Shown here: positions 7,687 to 15,962 of the stretch, piece by piece
How positions within the stretch are numbered: the stretch's first letter is position 1
How the letters are laid out: every line of letters begins with the position of its first letter
The notes under the pieces: model-generated
Databases searched by the model: none
What the model saw: the letters and a program-made list of their open reading frames with translations, nothing else
Told to the model about the DNA's origin: nothing
Position numbers and translations under genes: made by a program
Origin: Clostridia bacterium
GTDB taxonomy: Bacteria > Bacillota > Clostridia > Oscillospirales > CAG-272
Direction of reading: 5' to 3'
Length of the DNA stretch: 62,966 bases
NCBI GenBank assembly: GCA_017412675.1
Contig: JAFPWV010000056.1
Coordinates: 1-62,966 of the forward strand

Positions 7687-8970
7687 ATGGCTGGCATCGG
7701 CACCAAATGCGTACAGGCCGGGTACACCCCGAAGAACGGCGAACCCCGGCAGATCCCGATCATCGAAAGCACCACCTTTAAATATGACACCGGCGACGCG
7801 ATGGGCGCGCTCTTCGACCTCGAAGCGAGCGGCTATTTCTATTCCCGCCTCCAGAACCCGACCTGCGACCACGTCGCCGCGAAGATCGCCGCCCTCGAGG
7901 GAGGCACCGCCGCGATGCTGACCTCTTCCGGGCAGGCGGCGAGCTTTCTCGCCATGTTCAACCTCTGCTCCGCGGGGGACCACGTCGTCTCCTCGAGCGC
8001 GATCTACGGCGGCACGTACAACCTGCTGGCCGTCACGATGAAGCGGATGGGGATTTCTTCGACCTTCGTCTCCCCCGACTGCACCGAGGAGGAGCTGGAA
8101 GCGGCCTTCACCCCGGAGACCAAGCTCGTCTTCGGTGAGACCGTCGCCAATCCCGCCCTGAACGTCCTCGATATCGAGAAGTTCGCGGCTGCGGCGCACC
8201 GTCACGGCGTTCCGCTGATCGTCGACAACACCTTCCCCACCCCGGTCAACTGCCGTCCCATCGAATGGGGCGCGGACATCGTCACCCATTCCACCACCAA
8301 GTACATGGACGGCCACGGTTCCGCGGTCGGCGGCGCGATCGTCGACTCCGGCAAGTTCGACTGGATGGCGCACGCGGACAAGTTCCCCGGCCTCTGCACC
8401 CCGGACGAGAGCTACCACGGCATCACCTACGCCGAGAAATTCGGTCAGGGCGGCGCGTTCATCACCAAGGCCACGGCCCAGCTCATGCGGGACCTCGGCG
8501 TGACGCCTTCCCCGATGAGCGCGTACCTCTTGAACCTCGGGCTCGAAAGCCTGCACGTCCGTATGGCGCGCCACTGTGCATCCGCGCAGAAGATCGCCGA
8601 ATTCCTCGAAGCCGACGAGAGAGTCGCGTGGGTCAACTACCCCGGCCTGCCCTCCTCGAAGGACTATGCGCTCGCCGTAAAATACATGCCGAACGGCGTC
8701 TGCGGCGTCATCAGCTTCGGTGTCAGGGGTGGCCGTGCGGCTGCCGGACGGTTCATGGAGTCCCTGCGCCTCGTCGCCATCGAGACCCACGTCGCCGACG
8801 CGCGCTCCTGCTGCCTGCATCCGGCCACTACGACGCATCGCCAGATGAACGACGACGAGCTTCTCGCAGCGGGCGTCTCCGCCGATCTCGTCCGCCTCTC
8901 CGTGGGTCTCGAGGATGCCGATGACCTCATCGCCGACATCACCGCCGCCCTCGAAGCCGCGGCCAGATAA
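7687..8970 (+). CDS. metY: O-acetylhomoserine sulfhydrylase (Cys/Met metabolism PLP enzyme)
   Basis: 427 residues, the length of MetY rather than the shorter MetB/MetC (~380). It is a PLP enzyme of the Cys/Met metabolism family: YSRLQNPTCDHVAAKIAALEGG, the PLP-phosphate site TSSGQAASF, VDNTFPTPVNCRPIEWGADI, and the Schiff-base lysine in THSTTKYMDGHG. Expected reaction: O-acetylhomoserine plus sulfide to homocysteine. AGGAGG lies 10 bases before the ATG. metA follows after 30 bases; together they form a direct-sulfhydrylation route. A methionine gamma-lyase activity cannot be excluded from sequence, but the pairing with metA argues for MetY. Confidence 0.92.
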   Translation: MAGIGTKCVQAGYTPKNGEPRQIPIIESTTFKYDTGDAMGALFDLEASGYFYSRLQNPTCDHVAAKIAALEGGTAAMLTSSGQAASFLAMFNLCSAGDHVVSSSAIYGGTYNLLAVTMKRMGISSTFVSPDCTEEELEAAFTPETKLVFGETVANPALNVLDIEKFAAAAHRHGVPLIVDNTFPTPVNCRPIEWGADIVTHSTTKYMDGHGSAVGGAIVDSGKFDWMAHADKFPGLCTPDESYHGITYAEKFGQGGAFITKATAQLMRDLGVTPSPMSAYLLNLGLESLHVRMARHCASAQKIAEFLEADERVAWVNYPGLPSSKDYALAVKYMPNGVCGVISFGVRGGRAAAGRFMESLRLVAIETHVADARSCCLHPATTTHRQMNDDELLAAGVSADLVRLSVGLEDADDLIADITAALEAAAR

Positions 8971-9000
8971 CAGAAGCTCCACATCACCGGAGGTACTCCC

Positions 9001-9939
9001 ATGCCCATCAAGATTCCGAACGATCTTCCCGCCGTCCAGACCCTCGCCGACGAAAACATCTTCGCCATGACGGAGACGCGTGCGATCACGCAGGACATCC
9101 GCCCGCTGCACATCCTTCTGCTCAATCTCATGCCGAAGAAGATCGAGACGGAGACCCAGCTCTGCCGCGTCCTCGGGAACACGCCGCTCCAGATCGAGCT
9201 GACGCTCATCCGTACCGCGTCGCATGTGGCGGCGAACACCACGATGGATCACCTCCTGGCGTTCTACAAGACCTTCGACGACGTGAAGGACGAGAACTTC
9301 GACGGGCTCATCATCACGGGCGCGCCGGTGGAACAGCTCGCGTTCGAGGAGGTCGACTACTGGGACGAGCTCTGCCGGATCATGCGCTGGAGTGAGGATC
9401 ACGTCCACTCCGTCATGCATATCTGCTGGGGCGCGCAGGCCGGTCTGTACTACCACTACGGCATCGGCAAGGAACCGCTCCCGGAGAAGCTCTTCGGCGT
9501 CTTCCCCCACCGCGCGGATTACCCGAAATCCATGCTTCTGCGCGGCTTCGACGACGTCTTTTACGTCCCGCATTCCCGCCACACGACGGTGAACCGCGCG
9601 GCGATCGAGGCCTGCCCGGAGCTGAAGATCCTCGCATCCTCCGCGCGCGCGGGCGTCCACGTCATCTACGCGCAGAAGAAGCGGCAGTTCTTCGTCATGG
9701 GACACGCGGAGTACGATCCCCTCACGCTCGATGCGGAATACCGCCGGGACGTCGCAGCCGGACTCCCGATCCATGTGCCGGAGAATTATTATGAGGACGA
9801 CGATCCTGCGAAGCCCCCGATCGTGAACTGGCGCGCGCACGGGAACCTGCTCTACACGAACTGGCTGAACTATTTCGTCTATCAGTCCACGCCGTATGAC
9901 CTCAAGAAGGTCCCCGAGCGGCCCGCGTTGGACGAATAA
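9001..9939 (+). CDS. metA: Homoserine O-acetyltransferase (MetA type)
   Basis: 312 residues. Acylates homoserine for methionine synthesis. The nucleophile is Cys142 in [17 protein letters not shown], and GHAEYD carries the His and Glu of the catalytic apparatus. Residue 111 is Glu (TGAPVE). In MetA enzymes, Glu at 111 is associated with acetyl-CoA use and Gly with succinyl-CoA, so I infer an acetyltransferase, in keeping with the upstream metY. Ends TAA, followed by a small hairpin. Confidence 0.93.
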   Translation: MPIKIPNDLPAVQTLADENIFAMTETRAITQDIRPLHILLLNLMPKKIETETQLCRVLGNTPLQIELTLIRTASHVAANTTMDHLLAFYKTFDDVKDENFDGLIITGAPVEQLAFEEVDYWDELCRIMRWSEDHVHSVMHICWGAQAGLYYHYGIGKEPLPEKLFGVFPHRADYPKSMLLRGFDDVFYVPHSRHTTVNRAAIEACPELKILASSARAGVHVIYAQKKRQFFVMGHAEYDPLTLDAEYRRDVAAGLPIHVPENYYEDDDPAKPPIVNWRAHGNLLYTNWLNYFVYQSTPYDLKKVPERPALDE

Positions 9940-9942
9940 TCG

Positions 9943-9962
9943 TTCCGGAAACGGAATCTTTT
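9943..9962 (+). terminator. Probable short terminator after metA
   Basis: TTCCG/CGGAA stem with a GAAA tetraloop, then TCTTTT. Only 5 bp, but the tetraloop is stabilising and the place is right. Confidence 0.5.
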
Positions 9963-9995
9963 CGGCTGCGTTTCTGTTATATTTTCAGATTATTC

Positions 9996-10024
9996 ATTAA
10001 AACGAAACAATCGAATGCTATAAT
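9996..10024 (+). promoter_or_regulatory. Possible promoter of the phosphotransferase gene
   Basis: A perfect -10 TATAAT (10019-10024). The -35 at 17-bp spacing (ATTAAA, 9996-10001) is poor, so an activator may help. Confidence 0.55.
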
Positions 10025-10037
10025 GCTTATTGCTCAT

Positions 10038-10073
10038 GGGTTCCGCTTTCCCGCCAGACGGGGAACGGGACCC
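10038..10073 (+). other. Stable leader hairpin upstream of the phosphotransferase
   Basis: GGGTTCCG (10038-10045) pairs with CGGGACCC (10066-10073), and inside it TTTCCC pairs with GGGGAA around a GCCAGAC loop: about 14 bp with one bulge. No T-run follows, so it is not a terminator. It begins right after the expected transcription start. Function unknown; no known riboswitch class recognised. Confidence 0.5.
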
Positions 10074-10108
10074 GTGTTATCACAACGGAGGGTTCGATCC
10101 GCATCGCT

Positions 10109-11200
10109 ATGGCTATGTTCGAGAAACTGATGGAAGTCTCCCAGGCTTTCCGTCTGCCGGGCACGTTTTATGCCTATGACACGATCAAGAACGGCAACAT
10201 CAATTCCACTTACAAGGTGACCTACCGGGAACCGAGCGGACACCTGAAGTCCTACATCGTCCAGAAGATCAACACAAACGTCTTCAAGAACCCGGAAGAG
10301 ATCATGGAGAACATCGACCGGGTGACGACCCACATCCGGGAACGCTATCCGAACGAGGTCTCCCTGCACTTCCATCACACCGCCGAGGGCAAGAACTATC
10401 TCTACGACGAGGACGACTCGTTCTGGCGCGTGATGAACTACGTCGACTCCATCACCTACAACACCTGCGACGAGCTGCCCGTCATCTCCGCGACCGGCGA
10501 GGCGTTCGGGCATTTCCAGAATCAGCTCTCCGATTTCGACGGGTCCGTCCTTCACGAGACCATCCCGGATTTCCACAACACGCACAAGCGCCTCGACAAG
10601 CTCTTCGACGACGTGGCCGCGAACAAGCTCGGCCGCAACGACGAGGCAACCGAGGAAATCGAGACGATCTCCTCCTACCGCTACAAGGCGGGCCAGCTCA
10701 GCGAGCGCTACATGAACGGCGATTTCCCGGTCCGCGTGACGCACAACGACACCAAGTCCAACAACGTCCTGTTCGACCGCTTCACCAAGCGTCCGCTCGT
10801 AGTCATCGACCTCGACACGGTCATGCCGGGCATGGCGATGTACGACTTCGGCGACGCGGTGCGGTTCATCTGCAACACCGCCGCGGAGGACGAACCGGAT
10901 CTGCGCCGGGTGTACTTCGACACCTCAAAATTCCGCGCGTTCTGCCACGGGTATCTCAGTGAGGTCAAGAATTCGCTGACGAAGGACGAGATCGATTCGC
11001 TCGTGCTCGCCGCCTTCTCCATCACGGTGGAGCTCGCGTCGCGCTTCCTCGACGACTTTTTGACGGGCGACACGTATTTCAAGGTCAACTACCCGGGCCA
11101 CAACCTGGTCCGCACCCGCTGCCAGCTCCAGCTTGCGAAGGACATTCTGCGCAAGAAGGACGAACTCGAATGGATCGTGAGTGAATCCATCGAAGGATGA
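10109..11200 (+). CDS. Phosphotransferase of the APH/N-acetylhexosamine kinase-like family
   Basis: 363 residues with the aminoglycoside-phosphotransferase (protein-kinase-like) fold. Visible parts: the N-terminal nucleotide lobe with IVQKINTNVF, the hinge MNYVDSI, the catalytic loop THNDTKSNNVLFD (His-x-Asp-x4-Asn) and the metal-binding VIDLDTVMPGMAMYDFGD. The catalytic-loop and DFGD wording resembles NahK-type N-acetylhexosamine 1-kinases, so a sugar substrate is likelier than an antibiotic, though this is inference. The ATG at 10109 is followed by a second in-frame ATG at 10115; the nearest GGAGG is unusually far (about 17 bases). Monocistronic, with a strong terminator. Confidence 0.8.
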   Translation: MAMFEKLMEVSQAFRLPGTFYAYDTIKNGNINSTYKVTYREPSGHLKSYIVQKINTNVFKNPEEIMENIDRVTTHIRERYPNEVSLHFHHTAEGKNYLYDEDDSFWRVMNYVDSITYNTCDELPVISATGEAFGHFQNQLSDFDGSVLHETIPDFHNTHKRLDKLFDDVAANKLGRNDEATEEIETISSYRYKAGQLSERYMNGDFPVRVTHNDTKSNNVLFDRFTKRPLVVIDLDTVMPGMAMYDFGDAVRFICNTAAEDEPDLRRVYFDTSKFRAFCHGYLSEVKNSLTKDEIDSLVLAAFSITVELASRFLDDFLTGDTYFKVNYPGHNLVRTRCQLQLAKDILRKKDELEWIVSESIEG

Positions 11201-11217
11201 CCGAATTCATGAAAAGA

Positions 11218-11243
11218 GCCGCTGACCGATCAGCGGCTTTTTT
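11218..11243 (+). terminator. Intrinsic terminator after the phosphotransferase gene
   Basis: GCCGCTGA (11218-11225) and TCAGCGGC (11230-11237) with a CCGA loop, then six T's. Confidence 0.92.
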
Positions 11244-11319
11244 GCGTTTGCAGGGATCTTCCCTCATTTTCTCGGGGCGGAAAAAGCGCGCGCACCCTCG
11301 CGGCACACGCGCCTCTCCG

Positions 11320-11766
11320 TCATCGTCCGCTCTGCGACGCGCTCTCCTCGAATGCCAGAATGTCCCGGCAGAGGTCGGCGGCGTCCCGGGAGCACCCCTT
11401 CGCTTCCATCTCGCCGAGCTTGTCTTCGAGCTGTCTCATGCCCGTCTTCGTTCCCTTCGCGATCATGTCCGCGATGTGGCCGGGCGTCGGATCCATCATC
11501 GTGTTCATCATGATCCCGCCGCGCGTCACCGCCCGTTTGAGGAGCGACGGCTCCTGCGGCCTGGCGGCTCTGCGCTTCAAGAGCTTCGCCGTACGGTCCG
11601 TGAAGTCCGCGTACTGTTCGAGCTGCGCGGTCACCGCCGACATCAGCCCTTTGTCCCGGATCTTCGGGACCACCGCCGCGAGGCTGTCGCTTCCCATTTT
11701 CACGTTCCGGTACATCTCCGCGAGCAGCTCCACCGTTGCCGCGTCGTTTGCATTGGTGCGATCCAT
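11320..11766 (-). CDS. Conserved-type hypothetical, four-helix-bundle-like protein
   Basis: 148 residues, no signal peptide or membrane segment. The sequence is almost wholly amphipathic helix: ATVELLAEMYRNVKMGSDSL, a second helix with QLEQYADFTDRTAKLL, a conserved-looking GGIMMNTMMDPTPGHIADM segment, and a last helix AADLCRDILAFEES. The pattern resembles small ferritin-like or DUF2383-like helical bundles common in Clostridia. I do not recognise a function, and there is no clear metal-ligand EXXH set. It lies downstream of the spoVM terminator in the same direction, apparently transcribed alone. Confidence 0.7.
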   Translation of the reverse strand: MDRTNANDAATVELLAEMYRNVKMGSDSLAAVVPKIRDKGLMSAVTAQLEQYADFTDRTAKLLKRRAARPQEPSLLKRAVTRGGIMMNTMMDPTPGHIADMIAKGTKTGMRQLEDKLGEMEAKGCSRDAADLCRDILAFEESASQSGR

Positions 11767-11835
11767 TCGTTATCCTCCGTTCCCTGTTTTCGGGTTACAG
11801 AAAGGATTCCCCGCGTGAGGCACCGTTATGCGAAA

Positions 11836-11860
11836 ACCGCACGAAATCGCTCCGTGCGGT
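11836..11860 (-). terminator. Terminator ending the yicC-to-spoVM gene cluster
   Basis: ACCGCACG (11853-11860 on the minus strand) pairs with CGTGCGGT (11836-11843) over a 9-nt loop, followed by TTTTCG leftward. The plus strand also has a CTTTTCTTTTTTT run after it, so it could act both ways. It lies 12 bases past the spoVM stop. Confidence 0.75.
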
Positions 11861-11871
11861 CTTTTCTTTTT

Positions 11872-11949
11872 TTATTTCTTCCCGATCCGAAACAGCCGCT
11901 TCAGGATCGGAACACACAGCTTCGGGCTTTTCCAGATCACGACCTTCAT
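11872..11949 (-). CDS. spoVM: Stage V sporulation protein SpoVM (25-residue peptide)
   Basis: A 25-codon ORF begins at the ATG 11949, preceded by a strong GGAGGTG at 5 bases, and ends TAA at 11872. It starts MKVVIWKSPK and ends LKRLFRIGKK. This matches the short amphipathic SpoVM peptide, which embeds in the forespore outer membrane, senses its convex curvature and anchors SpoIVA. The invariant Pro near residue 9 and the basic amphipathic helix are present. Placement right after thiN is exactly as in Bacillus subtilis. A CATATCAT at 11987-11994 could be a sigma-E -10 element, but its -35 is poor. The partner spoIVA is at 59.7 kb. Confidence 0.85.
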   Translation of the reverse strand: MKVVIWKSPKLCVPILKRLFRIGKK

Positions 11950-12018
11950 GTCACACCTCCGCGCACCCGCGTTTTTCGTTCGTTCCATGATATGCCGCGG
12001 GCGGGAAAAGGTTCGCCG

Positions 12019-12654
12019 TCACCTCCGGCTCGTGATGAGGAAGGCTTCGCCCTCGACGATGACCTCCGCTTCCCCGTCCGTCACCTCGTTCGAGACGCCG
12101 TAGGACGGATGCGCGCGATCGAGGACGGCCCGCTCGAGGGGATATTTCGCCCCCCGGATCGTCGCGCGGCACGTCCCCGCCGTGATGAGCGAGAAATACC
12201 CGCCCTCGTCCGGGACCGCCGCCCCCTCATCCCGGAGCACGCGGACCGTGTTGTCCCCGTCGGTGAGGGTGACCTCGATCCCCCGGTCGCGGAGCGCGGC
12301 GAGCAGGAAGAGGTTCGAGAGCTCGTGATCCAGACGCCCGCCCGTCCCGCCGACGATGAGAAGCCGGCGAAATCCGCGCGCTTCTGCCGTATCCGCCGCG
12401 AGGACCGTATCCGTGACGTCCTTTTCCGCGGGCACCCGGACAACCTCGATCCCCTCCGGCAGCGGATCCGTGTAGGAGTCGAAATCCCCCATCAGCAGAT
12501 CGGGCCGGATCCCGAGCGCTTGTGCAGTCCTGAGACCGCTGTCCGCCGCGATCACGATCCCCGGATGCGCCGGCAGGCGTTCCCGCACCGCGTCGACATG
12601 GCAGAATCCGCCCGTAAAGATCACCGCGATCCCTCGTTCTGACGTCGTTTCCAT
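12019..12654 (-). CDS. thiN: Thiamine diphosphokinase
   Basis: 211 residues. Transfers pyrophosphate from ATP to thiamine, giving thiamine diphosphate in the cytoplasm. Motifs: AADSGLRTAQALGIRPDLLMGDFDS (Asp-rich metal/substrate loop), EKDVTDT, and GGTGGRLDHELSNLFLL. The C-terminal beta domain follows (SLITAGTCRATIRGAKYPL). The ATG at 12654 overlaps the 3' end of rsgA by 34 bases in another frame; AAAGGAG lies 9 bases upstream, so this start is well supported. rpe, often between rsgA and thiN, is absent here. Confidence 0.93.
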   Translation of the reverse strand: METTSERGIAVIFTGGFCHVDAVRERLPAHPGIVIAADSGLRTAQALGIRPDLLMGDFDSYTDPLPEGIEVVRVPAEKDVTDTVLAADTAEARGFRRLLIVGGTGGRLDHELSNLFLLAALRDRGIEVTLTDGDNTVRVLRDEGAAVPDEGGYFSLITAGTCRATIRGAKYPLERAVLDRAHPSYGVSNEVTDGEAEVIVEGEAFLITSRR

Positions 12655-13685
12655 TCCGGCACGCTCCTTTGCTCTTCATAAATGCGCACATAGCTTTCGT
12701 GGCGGCTTTCGGCGATCCCGCCGGCATCCCGCTTGGCGAGCACCGCGCACCCCTCTTCCCGCAGATGGGTGCATTTGGTGTACCGGCACTTCCCGAGACA
12801 GTCCTCGAATTCCCGGAACGAGGAGGCGAGCTCGTCGTAGGGGAAGAAGTCGAACCGCGTGAAATCAAGCATCGAGAAGCCGGGCGTATCGGCGATCCAG
12901 AAGGTCCCGCCGTCCATGTCCATCGGCCAGAGCTCGACGTGCCGGGTCGTGTGGCGTCCGCGCTCGGTCTTGCGGCTGACGCTGCCCGTCGCAAGGCGAA
13001 GATCCGGGAAGAGCGCGGTCATCAAGGTGGATTTCCCCGCCCCGGACGCCCCTGCGAAGGCTCCGCTGACATGTCCGCCGTCGGGGCAGCCGCATGCGCG
13101 GTCGCGGATGTATGCCTTGAGCGCGTCCACGCCGTCCCCGGACGAAGCGGAGAGCGGGAAGACGCGATACCCCGCCAGCCCGTAGACCCGTGCGAGCTCG
13201 GCGGCCTTCTCCGGGTCGAGATCGGCCTTGTTCACGACGACGACCGTTTCGATACCGTAGTTCTCCGCAATCACCGTCAGCTTGTCCGCCGTCAGAAGGT
13301 CCGGTTCGGGCGCGGCGCACGGGATCACGGCGAAGAGGATGTCGAGGTTGGCGACCGGCGGGCGGATCAACAGGCTCCGCCTCTCCTCCACCGTGTCGAT
13401 CACATAGTCCACGTCGACCCCTCGGTCGTGCTTTTCGGGACGCTTCATCCGGCTTCCGCCGCGCCGTCCGGTCTCCTCGTCCTCCTGTGGGATCAGGGGC
13501 TCGCTCCGGTCCGCTTCTTCCGCCGGGCGGATCAGCACATCGTCCCCCACCGTCGGGGAGCGCTTTTTCTGCCGGAGGATCCCCCGGGCGCGGCAGAGGA
13601 TCTCCTCTTCGGGCCGCTCGGTGAGACGCACGCCGTAGAGACCGCCCACGCCGCGGGTGACGATGCCGCGCATCATGTCCTTCAT
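12621..13685 (-). CDS. rsgA: Ribosome small-subunit-dependent GTPase A
   Basis: 354 residues, longer than the usual ~300. A circularly permuted GTPase that checks late 30S subunit assembly. Order of parts: N-terminal OB-fold; G4 VVVNKADLD; G1 AGASGAGKSTLM; G3 ADTPGFSML; and a zinc site CLGKCRYTKCTHLREEGC. The extra length is a charged insert around residues 60-100 (PQEDEETGRRGGSRMKRPEK) within the OB domain, before IRPPVANLD. It lies 74 bases after prkC and overlaps thiN. PrkC-type kinases phosphorylate RsgA in Bacillus, so the linkage is functional. Confidence 0.94.
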   Translation of the reverse strand: MKDMMRGIVTRGVGGLYGVRLTERPEEEILCRARGILRQKKRSPTVGDDVLIRPAEEADRSEPLIPQEDEETGRRGGSRMKRPEKHDRGVDVDYVIDTVEERRSLLIRPPVANLDILFAVIPCAAPEPDLLTADKLTVIAENYGIETVVVVNKADLDPEKAAELARVYGLAGYRVFPLSASSGDGVDALKAYIRDRACGCPDGGHVSGAFAGASGAGKSTLMTALFPDLRLATGSVSRKTERGRHTTRHVELWPMDMDGGTFWIADTPGFSMLDFTRFDFFPYDELASSFREFEDCLGKCRYTKCTHLREEGCAVLAKRDAGGIAESRHESYVRIYEEQRSVPEWKRRQNEGSR

Positions 13686-13759
13686 AAGAGATGACAGCGG
13701 GGAAAACCCGTGTGAGATTCTCCCCGCTTTCCTTTCGTATTGGTTTCGGTGCCGGGCGC

Positions 13760-15937
13760 TTACGGCTGATAACCGGAGCCGTAGAAGTCGTCGCCGACGA
13801 ATACCCAGCCGCCGCCTCCGCCCGATCCGGAGTCATACCAGTCGCTGCCGCTGTCGGAGCCGCTGCCCGAGCCGCTGTCGTCCTCCCCGCCGTACCACCA
13901 GGTGGACCCGCTGCCGGAGGTGTCGGAGCCGGTCGTATCGCCGCCGGATACGGGTTCAGGATCGGTCGTGACGGGCTGCTCGATCACGGGAGGCTGTTCG
14001 GTCGTTCCCGCATCGGTGCTGCCGCCGGTGTTCCAGTCGGAGACTCCGCCGTCCCACGTGGTCCCGCCGCCGTTCCAGCCGCTCCAGGAGGTGCCGGTGT
14101 CGGTCGACGTGCCCGTGTTCGCGTTTCCGGCAGACGCCGTATCGGTGCCGCCCGCGGGTTCGTCCGTTTTGTCGTCGTTCTTTTCGTCATTCGAGAGGAG
14201 CAGCTTGTCGTTCGACCAGGTGTAATCGCTCTTCTCGGGGATGCGCGTTCCGTCTCCCGTGTAGTAGGAGCCGCCGGAGATGGTGAGCTCCAGTCCCTCG
14301 AATTCCGCGACGGACTGCCACGGCTCGACGCTCTGCTTCATCACCGTTCCCACGGGAGTCTGCCAGGACTGGGCATAGATCACGCGGCTGACCGTCACGC
14401 GGTTCTGCTTGGCGAGGATATACGCCTCCGCCTCCGAATGCCCGATGAAATCGGGGACGACGGTCTGCGTCTGATCGCTGCCGTGGCTGACATAGACCGT
14501 GACGATCTCGTTTTCCTTCATGACCGATCCCACCTCGGGCTCGGTGCCGATCACATAGCCGACCTCGAAGACGGAATTCTCGACGTTCTCCGTCCGCACG
14601 CGCAGACCGAGCTTGCGCAGCTCCGCTTCGACGAGACGGTAGTCCCGGACGGAATAGTCCGCCAGGGTGATCGTCTTCTCGCCCTGCGACACGGTGAGCG
14701 TCAGCTCGCACTTCTGCTTGCCGGGCAGGATCTTGCGGACCTCGCCGGGCAGCGGTTCCTGCTCGACGATGACGTTCGCGGCCGCCTTGTCGTTGTACTG
14801 GAAGACGATCTTGTAGTCGTAGCTGTCGCCGTTCTTCTTCAGCCAGTCCTCGAGCCGCTCGTCGTAGATGTGACCGACGAATTCGTCGACCGTCAGCATC
14901 CGGTAGTTGTTCATCGAGCTGTTGAAGAAGAGCTTGTTGACGAGGTAGTACGCCGCGATGCCCGCCGTGATGAGGAAGGCCAGCGTCACGCCCATGATGA
15001 TCGGGAACATGGCGCGGCTCGACTTCTTCGTGACGGTCTTGACGGGCGCGCTCTTCGCCGTCTTCTTCTGCGGCTTGTTTTCCTTGAAGATGATCTTCGG
15101 GTTTTCACGCAGCTTCACGAGCTGGCCGAGCATTTCCTCCGCGCTCTGATAGCGCTCGGCGGGATCCTTCTCCATCGCCTTGAGGATGATCTGCTCGAGT
15201 CCCTGCGGGATGTGCGGGTTGATCTCGCGCGGCGCGGTGGGTTCGTCGTTCACCTGCCTCAGCGCGATGGAAACCGGCGTGTCGCCCGTGAAGGGGAGCT
15301 GCCCGGTCGCCATTTCGTACATCATGACGCCGAGGGAGTAGATGTCGCTCCGCCCGTCGATCTCGCCGCCCGTGACCTGCTCGGGGCTGATATAGTACAC
15401 CGTGCCGATCGCTTTGTCGGTGACGGTGACGGTCTCCGCGTTCGGACGCTTGGCGATGCCGAAGTCCATGACCTTGATAACGCCGTTTTTGAGGAGCATG
15501 ATGTTCTGGGGCTTGATGTCCCGGTGCACGATCCCCTTCTTGTGCGCGTGGTCGAGGGCGCGGAGAATCTGGGTGGTATAGCTGATGATCTCGCGCAGGT
15601 TCAGAACCTCGCGGTGCTGCATGTAGTTCTTGAGGGTGATGCCCTCGACGAACTCCATGACGATATACTTGATGTTCTCCCGCACGCTCACGTCGTATAT
15701 GCTGGTGCAGTTGGGGTGCGAGAGCATGGCGACGGTCTTCGATTCGTTGATGAACCGTCTGACGGACTCCTGATCGTCGGCAACCTCGTCCTTCAGGATC
15801 TTGACGGCCACGGTGCGGCGCATGAGCAGATCGGTCGCCTTGAAGACGATCGCCATGCCGCCCACGCCGATGACCTTTTCGATCCGGTATCGGTTGTCGA
15901 AAACAAGTCCGACATATTTTTCATATACTTCCATCAT
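13760..15937 (-). CDS. prkC: PASTA-domain Ser/Thr protein kinase PrkC/Stk1
   Basis: 725 residues. Membrane kinase that senses muropeptides or lipid II. Kinase domain about 17-275: glycine loop GVGGMAIVF, AVK Lys46, catalytic IVHRDIKPQN (Asp140), MDFG (158-160), GTVYYISPEQ. A basic linker leads to one membrane helix (about 311-334), then PASTA-like repeats (about 345-560). The last ~140 residues (583-725) are a very low-complexity Gly/Ser/Thr/Asp tail with scattered Trp and Tyr, outside the cell. The cognate phosphatase prpC lies 25 bases upstream. Confidence 0.95.
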   Translation of the reverse strand: MMEVYEKYVGLVFDNRYRIEKVIGVGGMAIVFKATDLLMRRTVAVKILKDEVADDQESVRRFINESKTVAMLSHPNCTSIYDVSVRENIKYIVMEFVEGITLKNYMQHREVLNLREIISYTTQILRALDHAHKKGIVHRDIKPQNIMLLKNGVIKVMDFGIAKRPNAETVTVTDKAIGTVYYISPEQVTGGEIDGRSDIYSLGVMMYEMATGQLPFTGDTPVSIALRQVNDEPTAPREINPHIPQGLEQIILKAMEKDPAERYQSAEEMLGQLVKLRENPKIIFKENKPQKKTAKSAPVKTVTKKSSRAMFPIIMGVTLAFLITAGIAAYYLVNKLFFNSSMNNYRMLTVDEFVGHIYDERLEDWLKKNGDSYDYKIVFQYNDKAAANVIVEQEPLPGEVRKILPGKQKCELTLTVSQGEKTITLADYSVRDYRLVEAELRKLGLRVRTENVENSVFEVGYVIGTEPEVGSVMKENEIVTVYVSHGSDQTQTVVPDFIGHSEAEAYILAKQNRVTVSRVIYAQSWQTPVGTVMKQSVEPWQSVAEFEGLELTISGGSYYTGDGTRIPEKSDYTWSNDKLLLSNDEKNDDKTDEPAGGTDTASAGNANTGTSTDTGTSWSGWNGGGTTWDGGVSDWNTGGSTDAGTTEQPPVIEQPVTTDPEPVSGGDTTGSDTSGSGSTWWYGGEDDSGSGSGSDSGSDWYDSGSGGGGGWVFVGDDFYGSGYQP

Positions 15938-15962
15938 AGCGGTGCGCTCCGATCCGTCCAGT

